A DNA stretch of 64,000 bases from Variovorax boronicumulans (GCF_029892485.1 NZ_JARXVG010000005.1:124001-188000); one strand, 5' to 3'. Counted from the stretch's first letter, positions 51,475 through 61,917 are shown. Notes: generated by a model not told the origin, from the sequence alone. Translations and numbers: made by a program.

Positions 51475-54400
51475 TCATACGGCTTCAGTTGAACCCGAAT
51501 CTCCATCAATGTTGACGTCCTTGTCCGATCTAGCTTCCGCCACCTGTTCACCTCGCGAAGCGTTCAATTCCTCTGCCGCTGCCTCGGCCTGCTGCTTTGC
51601 TTTGTCTTCGACCACCCATGGAATGACACTGCAGAAAAGAACGCGGACGGCGATTGAGCGGTCCAGGGCAGGTTCGCTTGTACGCTGTTTCGCCCTCTTG
51701 TAACGCCCAGCGAGATACTGCTGATGCAACTTGGCTCGCTGCAGCGGAATCGCATTGACGCCTCCGTAAAGGTGAAATGCGCCAGGGTTTAGTTCGTCCG
51801 TCATCTCCACTACAAAGGCGGCCACTTGGGCATCGAAGTCCTTGGGGCACTGCTTGTGGCGCAATGCAGCTTCAAGCACGTGTTCAAAGATTTCGCCGAA
51901 GGCACCAAGATGTACTCGGAGTTTGCCCAGCTGACGAAGAAAACTGAAGGCGACCGAAGTCGCGGACGGAAAGTCAATTGCGTCAGATGCGAGGTAAGTC
52001 TTAAAGCGCCGCATCCCGAGCTGCAGGTAGGCGCCTCCCTGCAGGACCATCCACGTAAGGTCCGCATCCCCCAAGGAGACGAAGCTACGGTTAGATAAGA
52101 ACTGTCGCACCGTCGCCTGCATGACCTTCACCCGGTCAAGCAGTCCCTTGTTCCCGCAGTGCATCAGAACTGCCTGCGGCCAGACTCCTCGAACTTTGGC
52201 GGCGACCTCAAGCAGTATTCGAAGCCGACCGTCTAGTGTCAGCAAGGTCGCATCGGTTGCGCGTGCGAGGAGCAGTACTTCCATCTCTTCATCTTGAAGC
52301 ACGTCGGCAAGACGAGGCAGTTCCTCATCGGTCTCTAGCTCCCCATACGCCGGTACAACCTCGCAGTATTTCTCGACAGCGGCGACGGCTGCTTGGAAGA
52401 ATTCGAGCCGTCTCTTGTGGAAGGTGGCATCGTGCTCGATGATTGCTAGTTCCCCGTCAACTTCTGTGCTGGTGGCGACGCTTCGGTCTACCTCCACCTC
52501 GCGCAGCCGTTCCTCCAGCTTTCCCTTCGTGACTGGAGACACGATGACACGCGGGAGATGTCCCAGAACCTCTTGAACCTCTAGCCTGACAAGCTCTGCA
52601 ATCGTGAGCGCGTCGACTACGTATACCGCGTCCTTCCGAGCTAGCAGTTCCAATGCGATTTCGCGCTCTTCTGCCATTCCTGCCCCGACGAAAATGGGCG
52701 GCCCTTCTGAGGGCCATCCGAGCACGGCCTCAACAGCGCTACGGCCCCGAGCTTCGGTAAAGCCTGAGAGCGTCATGTGCCCCTTGCCATAAGCTTCAAA
52801 AAGCCGGCGCGAAACCTCCGAAGATCGCATCACCTCGGCCTTCATCTGCGTCAGGTCTATCTGATCGTCGCCATCCTTGCCGAGATGCATCATTTTCATG
52901 TTGGGCAGGCCGCCCAGAGCATGAGCACGCTCGTGCACTACCTGAAGAATCTGTCTGTACGCGGACCCGATGGCCACGACCGTATACCGAGGCGTCTCTC
53001 CGAAGGCCAGAGCGGGTAGGTTGACTTCCTGGCCAACCACCGCGCCCGCAAGAGCCACCGCGTAGGTCGAGTCCGAGGCTGCGTAGCCTTCGCGCTTGGG
53101 CAAGTCGCCTACGTCCGATGGGTCAAGAACCACCCGAGTCACATGTCCGAACTCGTCACGCAAACTGACGCAGCAACCGGCTGCGACCGCGGGCAGAACT
53201 TCCGACATGTAAGGGAGGTTTGCCGAAGCTGCAACCACAGAAATTAAGTAGGCCGACAGCGCTTCGGGCTCGTCCAGATTGCGTCGAACCATCCGGTACA
53301 GCCGCCGCATACCGCGTTCAAGTTCTCCGTAGCGGAGTTCAAGCGACGCAAGCTGCGCGGTTGCACGAATCGGCCCGTCGAGGAATTCAGGGACTGTACG
53401 CAAGTCGTTCTGAAATTCGGCCGGTGAGGAGGAGTGCAAGCTCACTCCAACTCGAAAGAGCCAACTGCCAGGATGGGCGGGGTGTTTCTTGACGTGCGCC
53501 TCAACGAGGGGGCGTAGGAAGGCCCAGTCGCCGGCGTCCTGGCCGAGCTCAATTGCGAGAGCTCTGGTTTCTTCGTTCTCAATCCACTCGACAGGGAACC
53601 CAGCAAGAAGCTCCTTAGCCTTCCGCCTGCTGCGGGACTTCACGTGACACGCGAGCAATCTGTTGTGAATGGCGGACAGCCGGCCCGGCGTGACCAGCTG
53701 TTCAAACAGCCGACCAGCTTCTGCAAACTGCTCAAAGTTGAATAGCAGTTCGGCCAACATCAAGCGCTGGCCTTCGCTGCTGCCGGGGGGCACTAAGGTC
53801 TTCGCTCGCTCAACGACAGCTTCGGCTTCGAGAGCGCGGTTTGCCCGACGCAGCACGCGCGCAGCAACGCATGCGGCGATCAGACTCGCTCCAAGTTCCA
53901 CCTTCGCAGCCAGGATTTCCTTGACTGCGAGCTCCTGCTGAGAGATGCGGGACAGAGCGTCCCAGCGCAATGCAGCAAGTAGTTCAACGGTCTCGTCGTC
54001 GACGGGCTCCCATGCTCTTGCGGCAGCCAATGCCCGTTCAAGGAGAGCAACGTTGCCCATCTTGGCGGCAACAGGGCCAACTACCGAGAGACACGAAGGG
54101 TTCATCTCAGACAACCGGCTCGCGGTTAGGTTAAGGACTTCATCGTCTCTGCCGAGTTCGGCGAGCGCTGTAATCTGAATCCGCACCACTTCAGTCCCGT
54201 GGTGCCCATGGGCTTCTGCTTCTTGCGCGAGCGCCAACGCTTCAGAGAACCTGTGAAGCATGAGTAGCGCGAACCCAAGGTGGGTGACCACCTTGCTGAC
54301 TGACTCGGACTGGATGGACCAGAGCCGTTCGTGCCACGGCGCAAACAAGTCAACAGCAAACCGCAGCGCGCTCTCCTCGCGCTTGGGTAGAGCGTCTACC

Positions 54401-55563
54401 ATTGCGCCGACGGGGAACCGCGACCCGCATTCGACGGCGATCTGTAGCGCAGTCGCACGGATGAAGAAGCCGGAAGCCGGTGACTTTGCCGCATCTTGGC
54501 TAAGTCGGATCGCCTCCTCGACGTTCCCTGCCTTGAGCTCTGCTTGGGCGATGAATTGGAGCGCATCAGGCTCTTTCTGGAGATCTTCCGGAACATCCTG
54601 CATGCGAAGCGCCTCGCCCTGCAGGAGCCTGACGTTTGCCAGCGCGAACCAGACCTGCTGGGACCCGGGGAACCGCTCGACCGCTGCCTCACCAGCGGCA
54701 AGCGCCTCCTCCAACTTCGTGTGCATCATCAGGCCGCGTATGTTTGCGGCTGCCATGCGTTCGTCGTCGGGGAATAGCTCGAAGGCCTTAAGGAACAAGG
54801 CTGACGATTCTTGGTCGTTGTCGCGTGCGAACCAGAGACTCAAGCCTCGCTGTAGGTGCCAGCGAGCTTTCTGGTGAGCGTCGAACGGTCCGAGGTCCTT
54901 ACCGACAACTGCCAGATGCTCGAGGGCATCGCGGTACTTCCCGGCCTTCAGAAGTTCGTTGGTCCGGTCAAGTTGGTTTGAGATAAGTCGGTCGGTCGAA
55001 TCGGGACGTGCGGTCGGGAGGCTCGCGAGGCTGCGCAATGTGGCGCCAGTCTCCATAGCAAGTTCCTGAAGGGTACCCAGCACAGTTTCTTGGCGGTGAT
55101 ACGCGGCGCCGGGAGATTGTGGCGCGTAGCTATCCTGCAAAACAGGGAAGCGGTCAATGTGGTTGCAGATGTCGTCCCAAAACTCGACTTCAACGGAGAA
55201 CAGGCCTTTAGCCTCTCGTTCATCCGACAAGGCCTGCACCTTCTTCAGAAGGGGAGCGTCGTTGGGTGCCGTCGTAGCAAGAATGAGCTTTTTGATGGGC
55301 GTCTTGTGGACGTCGGCCTTGCCGACCTCTTCTTCCACGTCCGCCCACTTGACAGCCTTTATCGTGTACTTCTTGCACTGAATGCCAACCCTGCCGATGC
55401 CAGCCTGTTTGACAAACACGTCCACGCCGCCTTGCACCTGCCCACGGCGCCCATTCATCTTCGGCATGCGGTCGTCGAATACGACACCGTAGACCTGCGC
55501 GCACATGCGCTCAAAGTCAGCCTCGTTCTTGGGCGGCGGGATTTCGAACGGGATGCTGTGCAA
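51475..55563 (-). CDS. Large PD-(D/E)XK nuclease - TPR-like - PIN domain protein, candidate defence factor
   Basis: Protein of 1362 residues from a TTG at 55563 with GAGG 6 bases upstream; no ATG is available before residue 33 without losing the first helix. Residues 1-140 look like a restriction-type (Mrr-like) PD-(D/E)XK domain: GGVD (D48) then GIQCKK (Q62, K64). Residues about 195-780 are helical repeats of TPR type (KYRDALEHLAVVG, KLEEALAAGEAAVERFPG, RFSEALALAQEAE). A PIN-like domain follows at about 975-1125: VYVVDALTIAEL (D984), acidic residues E1092-E1095, ATDATLLTLDGRL (D1104, D1111). The last 250 residues are not recognised. Base composition is AT-richer than the flanks and no partner gene adjoins. 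Two nuclease folds around a sensor-like scaffold suggest a stand-alone anti-phage protein; this is inference. Confidence 0.75.
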   Translation of the reverse strand: MHSIPFEIPPPKNEADFERMCAQVYGVVFDDRMPKMNGRRGQVQGGVDVFVKQAGIGRVGIQCKKYTIKAVKWADVEEEVGKADVHKTPIKKLILATTAPNDAPLLKKVQALSDEREAKGLFSVEVEFWDDICNHIDRFPVLQDSYAPQSPGAAYHRQETVLGTLQELAMETGATLRSLASLPTARPDSTDRLISNQLDRTNELLKAGKYRDALEHLAVVGKDLGPFDAHQKARWHLQRGLSLWFARDNDQESSALFLKAFELFPDDERMAAANIRGLMMHTKLEEALAAGEAAVERFPGSQQVWFALANVRLLQGEALRMQDVPEDLQKEPDALQFIAQAELKAGNVEEAIRLSQDAAKSPASGFFIRATALQIAVECGSRFPVGAMVDALPKREESALRFAVDLFAPWHERLWSIQSESVSKVVTHLGFALLMLHRFSEALALAQEAEAHGHHGTEVVRIQITALAELGRDDEVLNLTASRLSEMNPSCLSVVGPVAAKMGNVALLERALAAARAWEPVDDETVELLAALRWDALSRISQQELAVKEILAAKVELGASLIAACVAARVLRRANRALEAEAVVERAKTLVPPGSSEGQRLMLAELLFNFEQFAEAGRLFEQLVTPGRLSAIHNRLLACHVKSRSRRKAKELLAGFPVEWIENEETRALAIELGQDAGDWAFLRPLVEAHVKKHPAHPGSWLFRVGVSLHSSSPAEFQNDLRTVPEFLDGPIRATAQLASLELRYGELERGMRRLYRMVRRNLDEPEALSAYLISVVAASANLPYMSEVLPAVAAGCCVSLRDEFGHVTRVVLDPSDVGDLPKREGYAASDSTYAVALAGAVVGQEVNLPALAFGETPRYTVVAIGSAYRQILQVVHERAHALGGLPNMKMMHLGKDGDDQIDLTQMKAEVMRSSEVSRRLFEAYGKGHMTLSGFTEARGRSAVEAVLGWPSEGPPIFVGAGMAEEREIALELLARKDAVYVVDALTIAELVRLEVQEVLGHLPRVIVSPVTKGKLEERLREVEVDRSVATSTEVDGELAIIEHDATFHKRRLEFFQAAVAAVEKYCEVVPAYGELETDEELPRLADVLQDEEMEVLLLARATDATLLTLDGRLRILLEVAAKVRGVWPQAVLMHCGNKGLLDRVKVMQATVRQFLSNRSFVSLGDADLTWMVLQGGAYLQLGMRRFKTYLASDAIDFPSATSVAFSFLRQLGKLRVHLGAFGEIFEHVLEAALRHKQCPKDFDAQVAAFVVEMTDELNPGAFHLYGGVNAIPLQRAKLHQQYLAGRYKRAKQRTSEPALDRSIAVRVLFCSVIPWVVEDKAKQQAEAAAEELNASRGEQVAEARSDKDVNIDGDSGSTEAV

Positions 55564-56095
55564 GATGAACCTCGTGCCTTGGGGGATACCGTCAGTCTAG
55601 CGAGCGACCCCATGGCTTAGATGGCGGCCGACCACTTGTTCGCACGATGCCAGGGCGCCGGAGCTGAATTCCAATGAGACTGCTGGTAATCACTGCGGGC
55701 TGCGGCCACAAGTGTGTTCCGGCAGGGGGCGGTTGCCCTTTGAAGGGAAGCCGTCAATGCCGAGCATGATTGACTGCTATCGCTGCCGACCTTGAGCGTG
55801 CGAGTGCGGCTCAGTGACGGCGTTACGAAGCAAAGCCGCCGTTGGGCACAGGTGTTCGACGGACGGATACCGCTGCATAGCCGCCATCAGCAGACCAACG
55901 TCGAACGTTCGCAACTGGTCGACCGTGTAATTCACAGACCAACGCAGCAGACATTTGGTCAGCTTTGACCAGGCGCCAAGCCAATTGGGGTAGATAAAGC
56001 CTCCATCCACAGTTAGCTGAAATCGCGCAGCGACGGAGGCTCTAGTTGCTATCGAGCGCAGTGGCCAGAGTGGCTGAACTCCTGTCTGTCTTGGG
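55564..56095. other. Gap upstream of the nuclease gene, with a doubtful minus-strand frame
   Basis: The region should hold the promoter of the nuclease gene, but no clear boxes were seen. A 126-codon minus-strand frame (56157-55777) begins inside the DUF1993 remnant and has no ribosome site or known motif. Its C-terminal half (YPNWLGAWSKLTKCLLRW) reads like protein, so a degraded gene is possible. Confidence 0.4.
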
Positions 56096-56604
56096 TCAGT
56101 AGGCACCCATGTAGTCGCGCTTACCGATCTCAATACCGTTGTGGCGCAAGATGGCATAGGTGGTGGTCACGTGGAAGAAAAACTGCGGCAGTCCATAGTG
56201 CAGAAGATATGCGCCTGCGGTCAGCTTCTTTTCCTTGGGGGTGCCGGGGCGCAATACGATCTCGCGGCTCTCGCTTGAATCGAATTGCTCCGACTTGAAG
56301 GAGCCGATATGGGCCAAAGCTTGGCGATCAACGCTTGCAGGTCGGCGAAGCTGACCTCAGTGTCGGGCCAGGACGGCACCTCGGCACCAGCCAGGCGGGA
56401 GGCAATGCCCTTGGAGAAGTCTGCGGCGATCTGTACTTGGCGTACCAGCGGAAACATGTCAGGGAACAGCCGCGCCTGCAGCAGCGCATTGGGATCGATA
56501 TTTTTTTGCGTCGCGTGATCTTCGGCCTTCTTGAGCACGTCGGACAGGGCGCGCAGCATCTGCTGCATGACGGGAACGGAGGCGTTGTACAGCGGGCTGG
56601 TCAT
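56096..56604 (-). pseudogene. DUF1993 gene with a one-base frameshift
   Basis: Start ATG 56604. The first part gives MTSPLYNASVPVMQQMLRAL, NIDPNALLQARLFPDMFPLV and VSFADLQALIAK. The rest of the family sequence continues in another frame, AHIGSFKSEQFDSSESREIV and then LLHYGLPQFFFHVTTTYAIL, ending GKRDYMGAY. The switch is near 56310-56320, at AAGCTTTGGCCC, where one missing T would explain it. The length of 509 bases (3n+2) agrees; repaired, it would be 169 residues, normal for this DinB-like family of unknown role. It may be a real decay or a sequencing error. Confidence 0.85.
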
Positions 56605-57006
56605 GGAGGTCACTTCTAAAATTGGGCACGATGGCCGGAGTTGGCGTGGCAGAGGCGCTGCCGACCATGTAAGGCTAACAGCACAGGGCGAACTGAATCG
56701 CCCCGGCTTTTGCGGCCAGCTTTTCTTCCCGCTGGTAGCTGGAGCAGCCGTGTTGAAGGGCAATTCACCAGCAAGAAGCGGACGTCAATTGCAGACCCAC
56801 GACAGACCGCGATCGCTACACAGCAGTCCTTCGCGTACGCACGCTTCAGACTGTCTGCTGCCGTTCCACACCAGGCAGCGAAACGGCGCGGATGGGCCCA
56901 TAGCTGAGATGAAGTTAACCTGCAGCCAACATAAGCGTCGAAGGGTTCTGGATCCCTTCATATTCAAAACCTACCCCCCGCTTGCTCGAGATGCCGACCT
57001 TTCGTC
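56605..57006. other. Gap between the DUF1993 remnant and the GreA/B-like gene
   Basis: About 400 bases with no supported gene on either strand; short frames lack ribosome sites and recognisable sequence. Base composition is intermediate. The DUF1993 and GreA/B-like genes diverge from it, so it should contain their promoters. Confidence 0.55.
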
Positions 57007-57489
57007 ATGGATAAATTCTTGCTTCAACAACAGGTGTTGGAACGGCTCGCTGAAGACCTGCTGCAAGCCGAGCAGGCAGTGCGGGCGGCCCATGAAACGG
57101 CGACTCACGAAGAGAACGTCGCCGAAAACAAATACGACACATTGGGACTCGAAGCCGCCTACCTGGCCACTGGCCAAGCTCGGCGCGCCGAAGCGATCCG
57201 CCAGGCAATGGCCAACTGGCGCCGATTCCGCCCGCCTCCCTACGACGCCAGCAAAGGTATAGAGATCGGCGCGCTGGTCTGCCTGGTCGATTCCGACGAC
57301 AAGCAGCAACAGCTTTTCCTCGGTCCGAATGGGGGCGGCATGACGTTGGTCAGCGGCGCTCAGCTCGTTCAGGTCATCAGCAGCGAAGCACCTTTGGGCA
57401 GGGCCATGCTGGGCAAATGCGAGGGTGATGAGGTGTCGATACAGGTGGCTCTAAGCCGACGGCAGTTTGAGGTGCTGCGGGTTCATTAA
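57007..57489 (+). CDS. GreA/GreB-family elongation factor-like protein
   Basis: Protein of 160 residues related to transcript-cleavage factors that enter the RNA polymerase secondary channel. The N-terminal half (residues 1-70) is a predicted coiled coil (LLQQQVLERLAEDLLQAEQA, ATHEENVAENKYDTLGLEAA). The C-terminal half (84-160) has the FKBP-like GreA/B fold: IEIGALVCLVD near 86, ISSEAPLGRAMLGKCEGDEV near 128. The acidic tip residues of true Gre factors (usually DxxE) could correspond to ENKYDTLGLE. It is an extra, orphan paralogue; its role may be anti-stalling or inhibitory. No strong ribosome site was seen. Confidence 0.8.
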   Translation: MDKFLLQQQVLERLAEDLLQAEQAVRAAHETATHEENVAENKYDTLGLEAAYLATGQARRAEAIRQAMANWRRFRPPPYDASKGIEIGALVCLVDSDDKQQQLFLGPNGGGMTLVSGAQLVQVISSEAPLGRAMLGKCEGDEVSIQVALSRRQFEVLRVH

Positions 57490-57556
57490 GCCGCAAGAAA
57501 ATTCACGCCGCCTTCGCCAGGGCGGGCCGCGAAACCCGCAGCCCGCAGACCAGCCG

Positions 57557-57826
57557 CTAACCGCCAGTCTCAAGCGCTCCGCGTCGCGCCATCTCGCTCA
57601 CCTGAAACAGCTCCCCAGCCTTGCGAGCAAGTTCAGCCGCAAGCCAAAGCACGTTGTCCAGTTGTCGAGGCCCGTCCCCGCTGCACCAGTCGATGTCTTC
57701 CCCGTGGCAAACCCACAGAAGAGCTTCGAGTTGAGAGAGTGTGTTTTCGAGAAGATCCGCCGGGTCTTGGGCGTTGTCTTCGGAAGCTACCGGCGTGCGA
57801 GGCCGGGCTATAGTCTTGGTAGCCAT
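57557..57826 (-). CDS. Small hypothetical protein with a structured leader
   Basis: Protein of 89 residues, not recognised. It is acidic and probably helical after residue 20 (DPADLLENTLSQLEALLWVC, then LDNVLWLAAELARKAGELFQ). It has a very good ribosome site, GAAAGGAAA, 9 bases before the ATG. A stable inverted repeat lies 43-75 bases upstream (57869-57901). The strong start signals argue for a real gene. Its 3' end converges on the GreA/B-like gene. No membrane span or signal peptide. Confidence 0.7.
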   Translation of the reverse strand: MATKTIARPRTPVASEDNAQDPADLLENTLSQLEALLWVCHGEDIDWCSGDGPRQLDNVLWLAAELARKAGELFQVSEMARRGALETGG

Positions 57827-57868
57827 TTTTGTGCGTTTCCTTTCAAGGTGTGTGCACGAACTTGGTTA

Positions 57869-57901
57869 GACGGCTGGGGTGCTCGTAACACCCTGGCCGT
57901 C
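57869..57901 (-). promoter_or_regulatory. Leader hairpin of the small hypothetical gene
   Basis: GACGGCTGGGGTG (57869-57881) and CACCCTGGCCGTC (57889-57901) pair at 11 of 13 positions around a 7-base loop. It lies in the probable 5' leader on the minus strand. No T-run follows in that direction, so it is not a simple terminator; a regulatory RNA fold or an operator are the alternatives. Confidence 0.55.
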
Positions 57902-58174
57902 GCCTTTTGAAACCTCGCATTTGCATCGCTGCTTTCGCACCGACAACCTGCTGCGAGGCAAGCAGCCTTCAAACATCTCGGTGGTGGCTTGGTGTGTTGC
58001 GCCTTTCTTCTCCCCTTGTTGGGGTATCGAGTGACAGGGGCATTCACTCTAAAGAAGAACACGGCAAGTCGCCGTTCCATGCGGCACGAAGTCTCGGCAA
58101 CCGCCAACAAATGCAGCTTCCGCAATGCGCCGTAAGCAGACCTCGTGAGCGCCCCCGGATGCGAGCAGAAAGAC
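57902..58174. other. Gap with no recognised gene
   Basis: Non-coding by inspection. It contains the likely promoter side of the small hypothetical gene and the 3' border of the flavin oxidoreductase gene. This is where composition returns to the high-GC style of the core genome. Confidence 0.5.
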
Positions 58175-59160
<986 letters not shown>

Positions 59161-60093
59161 TTACAGAGCCTTGACGAGTTCGGGCACGGCCACGAACAGG
59201 TCGGCCACGAGGCCGTAGTCGGCGACGCTGAAGATCGGTGCTTCCTCGTCCTTGTTGATCGCCACGATCACCTTGGAGTCCTTCATGCCGGCCAGATGCT
59301 GGATCGCACCCGAGATGCCCGCTGCGATGTACAGCTGCGGCGCGACGATCTTGCCGGTCTGGCCTACCTGCCAGTCGTTCGGGGCGTAGCCCGCATCGAC
59401 GGCGGCGCGGCTGGCGCCCAGGCCCGCGTTGAGCTTGTCGGCCAGAGGAGCCATCACTTCGGTGAACTTCTCGGCGCTGCCCAGAGCCCGTCCGCCCGAC
59501 ACGATGATCTTGGCGGCGGTCAGTTCGGGGCGTTCGCTCTTGGTGACTTCGCGGCCGACGAAGCTGCTCTTGCCGCTGTCTGCGACGCCTTCAGCGGTTT
59601 CGACGGTGGCGCTGCCGCCCGTTGCTGCGGCTGCATCGAACCCGGTCGTGCGGACCGTGATCACCTTGGTGGCATCGCTGCTCTGCACGGTGGCAATCGC
59701 GTTGCCGGCGTAGATCGGGCGCTCGAAGGTGTCGGGGCTGACAACCAGGGTGATGTCGCTGATCTGCGCCACGTCCAGCTTGGCGGCCACGCGCGGGGCG
59801 ACGTTCTTGCCGTTGGCGGTGGAGGGGAACAGGATGTGGCTGTAGTTGCTGGCGATGGCCAGGACTTGAGCAGCGACGTTTTCAGCGAGGTTCTCGGCCA
59901 GGCTCGGGCTGTCGGCCACGATGACCTTGGCGACGCCTGCGATCTGCGCTGCGGCCTTGCCGGCTTCGGCGGCATTGGCACCGGCCACGAGCACGTGGAC
60001 GTCGCCACCGCAAGCCAGTGCTGCGGTCACAGTGTTGAGGGTCGCGGGCTTGACGGTCGCGTGGTCGTGTTCGGCAATAACAAGTGCGGTCAT
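59161..60093 (-). CDS. etfA: Electron transfer flavoprotein, alpha subunit
   Basis: FAD-carrying subunit of the ETF heterodimer, 310 residues, taking electrons from acyl-CoA dehydrogenases to ETF-ubiquinone oxidoreductase. The N-terminal half starts [20 protein letters not shown]. The C-terminal FAD domain has [20 protein letters not shown] near 196, [23 protein letters not shown] (whole near 218) and [20 protein letters not shown] near 247. It follows etfB by 2 bases. It should serve the acyl-CoA dehydrogenase at 23.7-25.5 kb. Confidence 0.97.
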   Translation of the reverse strand: MTALVIAEHDHATVKPATLNTVTAALACGGDVHVLVAGANAAEAGKAAAQIAGVAKVIVADSPSLAENLAENVAAQVLAIASNYSHILFPSTANGKNVAPRVAAKLDVAQISDITLVVSPDTFERPIYAGNAIATVQSSDATKVITVRTTGFDAAAATGGSATVETAEGVADSGKSSFVGREVTKSERPELTAAKIIVSGGRALGSAEKFTEVMAPLADKLNAGLGASRAAVDAGYAPNDWQVGQTGKIVAPQLYIAAGISGAIQHLAGMKDSKVIVAINKDEEAPIFSVADYGLVADLFVAVPELVKAL

Positions 60094-60095
60094 GT

Positions 60096-60845
60096 TCAGA
60101 TCACCTTCGCTTCGTTCTTCAGTTTGTCCACCAGCGTTGCAACGTCAGGCACCTTGATGCCGGCACCGCGCTTCGGGGGCTCGCTGACCTTCAGGGTCTT
60201 CAGGCGAGGCTTCACATCGACACCCAGGTCTTCGGGCTTGAAGACATCGAGCTGCTTCTTCTTGGCCTTCATGATGTTGGGCAAGGTGACGTAGCGCGGC
60301 TCGTTCAGGCGCAGGTCGGTCGTGATGACTGCGGGCAGCGTGAGGGTCAGCGTTTCCATGCCACCGTCGACTTCGCGTGCAACGGTGACCTTGTCGGCGG
60401 CCAGGTCGACCTTGGAGGCGAAGGTGGCCTGGGGCAGGTCGGCGAGTGCGGCCAGCATCTGGCCGGTCTGGTTGGCGTCGTCGTCGATGGCTTGCTTGCC
60501 GAGGATGATGAGCTGGGGCTGTTCCTTGTCGACCAGCGCCTTGAGCAGCTTGGCAACAGCGAGTGGCTGCAGTTCTTCGGTGGTTTCGACCAGGATGCCG
60601 CGATCCGCGCCGATGGCCATCGCGGTGCGCAGCGTTTCCTGGCACTTCGCATCGCCGCAGGAGACGGCGATCACTTCAGTGACCACGCCCTTCTCCTTCA
60701 GGCGAACCGCTTCTTCGACAGCGATCTCGTCGAAGGGGTTCATGCTCATCTTGACGTTGGCAATGTCCACCCCGGTGCCGTCGCTCTTGACGCGCACCTT
60801 CACGTTGTAGTCGACGACCCGTTTGACAGGCACAAGAATCTTCAT
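60096..60845 (-). CDS. etfB: Electron transfer flavoprotein, beta subunit
   Basis: AMP-binding subunit of ETF, 249 residues. [20 protein letters not shown] at the start, [20 protein letters not shown] near 32, and the signature [20 protein letters not shown] near 153 are all intact, as is [20 protein letters not shown]. Stop and etfA start are 2 bases apart. Transcription comes from the right, after a 33-base gap from the Bug gene. Confidence 0.97.
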   Translation of the reverse strand: MKILVPVKRVVDYNVKVRVKSDGTGVDIANVKMSMNPFDEIAVEEAVRLKEKGVVTEVIAVSCGDAKCQETLRTAMAIGADRGILVETTEELQPLAVAKLLKALVDKEQPQLIILGKQAIDDDANQTGQMLAALADLPQATFASKVDLAADKVTVAREVDGGMETLTLTLPAVITTDLRLNEPRYVTLPNIMKAKKKQLDVFKPEDLGVDVKPRLKTLKVSEPPKRGAGIKVPDVATLVDKLKNEAKVI

Positions 60846-60878
60846 GGTTGTTCCTTCAAAAAATCAGATGAGCTTCGT

Positions 60879-61877
60879 TCACTCGAGCTTCGCGCCCGAT
60901 TGCTTGATGAGCCGCTCCCACACCGGGCGCTCCTGCTTCCACGCGGCGGCAAAGAGTTCGGGCGAGCTGTCCTTGAGCTCGAAGCCCATGGCCGCGATGC
61001 GCTCGCGCACGTCGGGCTGCTGCGAGGCCTTGCGCACTTCGTCGGCGATGCGGTCCACGATGGGCTTGGGCGTCTTGGCAGGCACCGCGAAGGCGAGCCA
61101 GCCGCTCACGCGGTAGGCCTCGTCCTTCAGGCCCTGCTCGGCCAGCGTGGGCACATCGGGCAGCGCGGCCATGCGGCGCTCGCCGCTCACGCCAATGGCC
61201 CGCACCTTGCCCGCGTCGATGTGCGGCTTGGCCACCAGCGCGCTTGCATAGGCCATCTGGATCTGCCCGCCGATGAGGTCCTGCATCATCGGCGCCTCGC
61301 CCTTGTAGGCGACGTGGTTCATGTCGGCCTGCTGCGTGAGGCTCATGTGCGCGCCGGCCAGGTGCGGGTACGCGCCCACGCCGTACGAACCGTAGGCCAC
61401 CTTGCCCTTGTTCGCGGCAACGTACTTCAGCAGTTCCGGCGCGGTCTTGGCCGGCACGCTCGGATGCACCACCAGCACCAGCGGACCCATCGCCACCTGG
61501 TAGACCAGCGTGAGGTCGCGCTGCGTGTCGTAGGGCAGCTTGTCGTAGAGGAACTCGTTGGTCAGCAGCGCGTTGCTGAGCGAGAAGACGATGGTGTAGC
61601 CATCGGGCGCCGACTTGGCGACCGCATCGGTGCCGATGATGCCGGCCGCGCCCGGCTTGTTGTCGATGACGACGGGCTGGCCGAGGCCCGCCGACATCTT
61701 CTGGCCGAGCACGCGCGCGAGCACGTCGGTGGCGCCACCGGCCTGGAAAGGCACGACGAGGCGGATCGGCTTGTTCGGGTAGGGCGCCTGTGCGTGGGCG
61801 GGGGCCATTGCGAACAGCGCGGCGGTCGATGCGGCGGCACAGAGCAGCGCACGGCGGTTGGAAGCTTGATGGGTCAT
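60879..61877 (-). CDS. Bug-family (tripartite tricarboxylate type) solute-binding protein
   Basis: Periplasmic receptor of the TctC/Bug family, 332 residues, very numerous in Burkholderiales. The signal peptide (MTHQASNRRALLCAAASTAA, cleavage near AHAQ-A) has a twin-arginine-like NRRA. YPNKPIRLVVPFQAGGATDV near residue 33 and VIDNKPGAAGIIGTDAVAKS near 66 are the family signatures. No TctA/TctB genes adjoin. The gene sits between an acyl-CoA synthetase and etfB, so the ligand may be a carboxylate activated by the synthetase. Confidence 0.93.
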   Translation of the reverse strand: MTHQASNRRALLCAAASTAALFAMAPAHAQAPYPNKPIRLVVPFQAGGATDVLARVLGQKMSAGLGQPVVIDNKPGAAGIIGTDAVAKSAPDGYTIVFSLSNALLTNEFLYDKLPYDTQRDLTLVYQVAMGPLVLVVHPSVPAKTAPELLKYVAANKGKVAYGSYGVGAYPHLAGAHMSLTQQADMNHVAYKGEAPMMQDLIGGQIQMAYASALVAKPHIDAGKVRAIGVSGERRMAALPDVPTLAEQGLKDEAYRVSGWLAFAVPAKTPKPIVDRIADEVRKASQQPDVRERIAAMGFELKDSSPELFAAAWKQERPVWERLIKQSGAKLE

Positions 61878-61917
61878 GGCTTGTCTCTCGTTCGGTTTCT
61901 GGAATTCCTGAGGCCGT

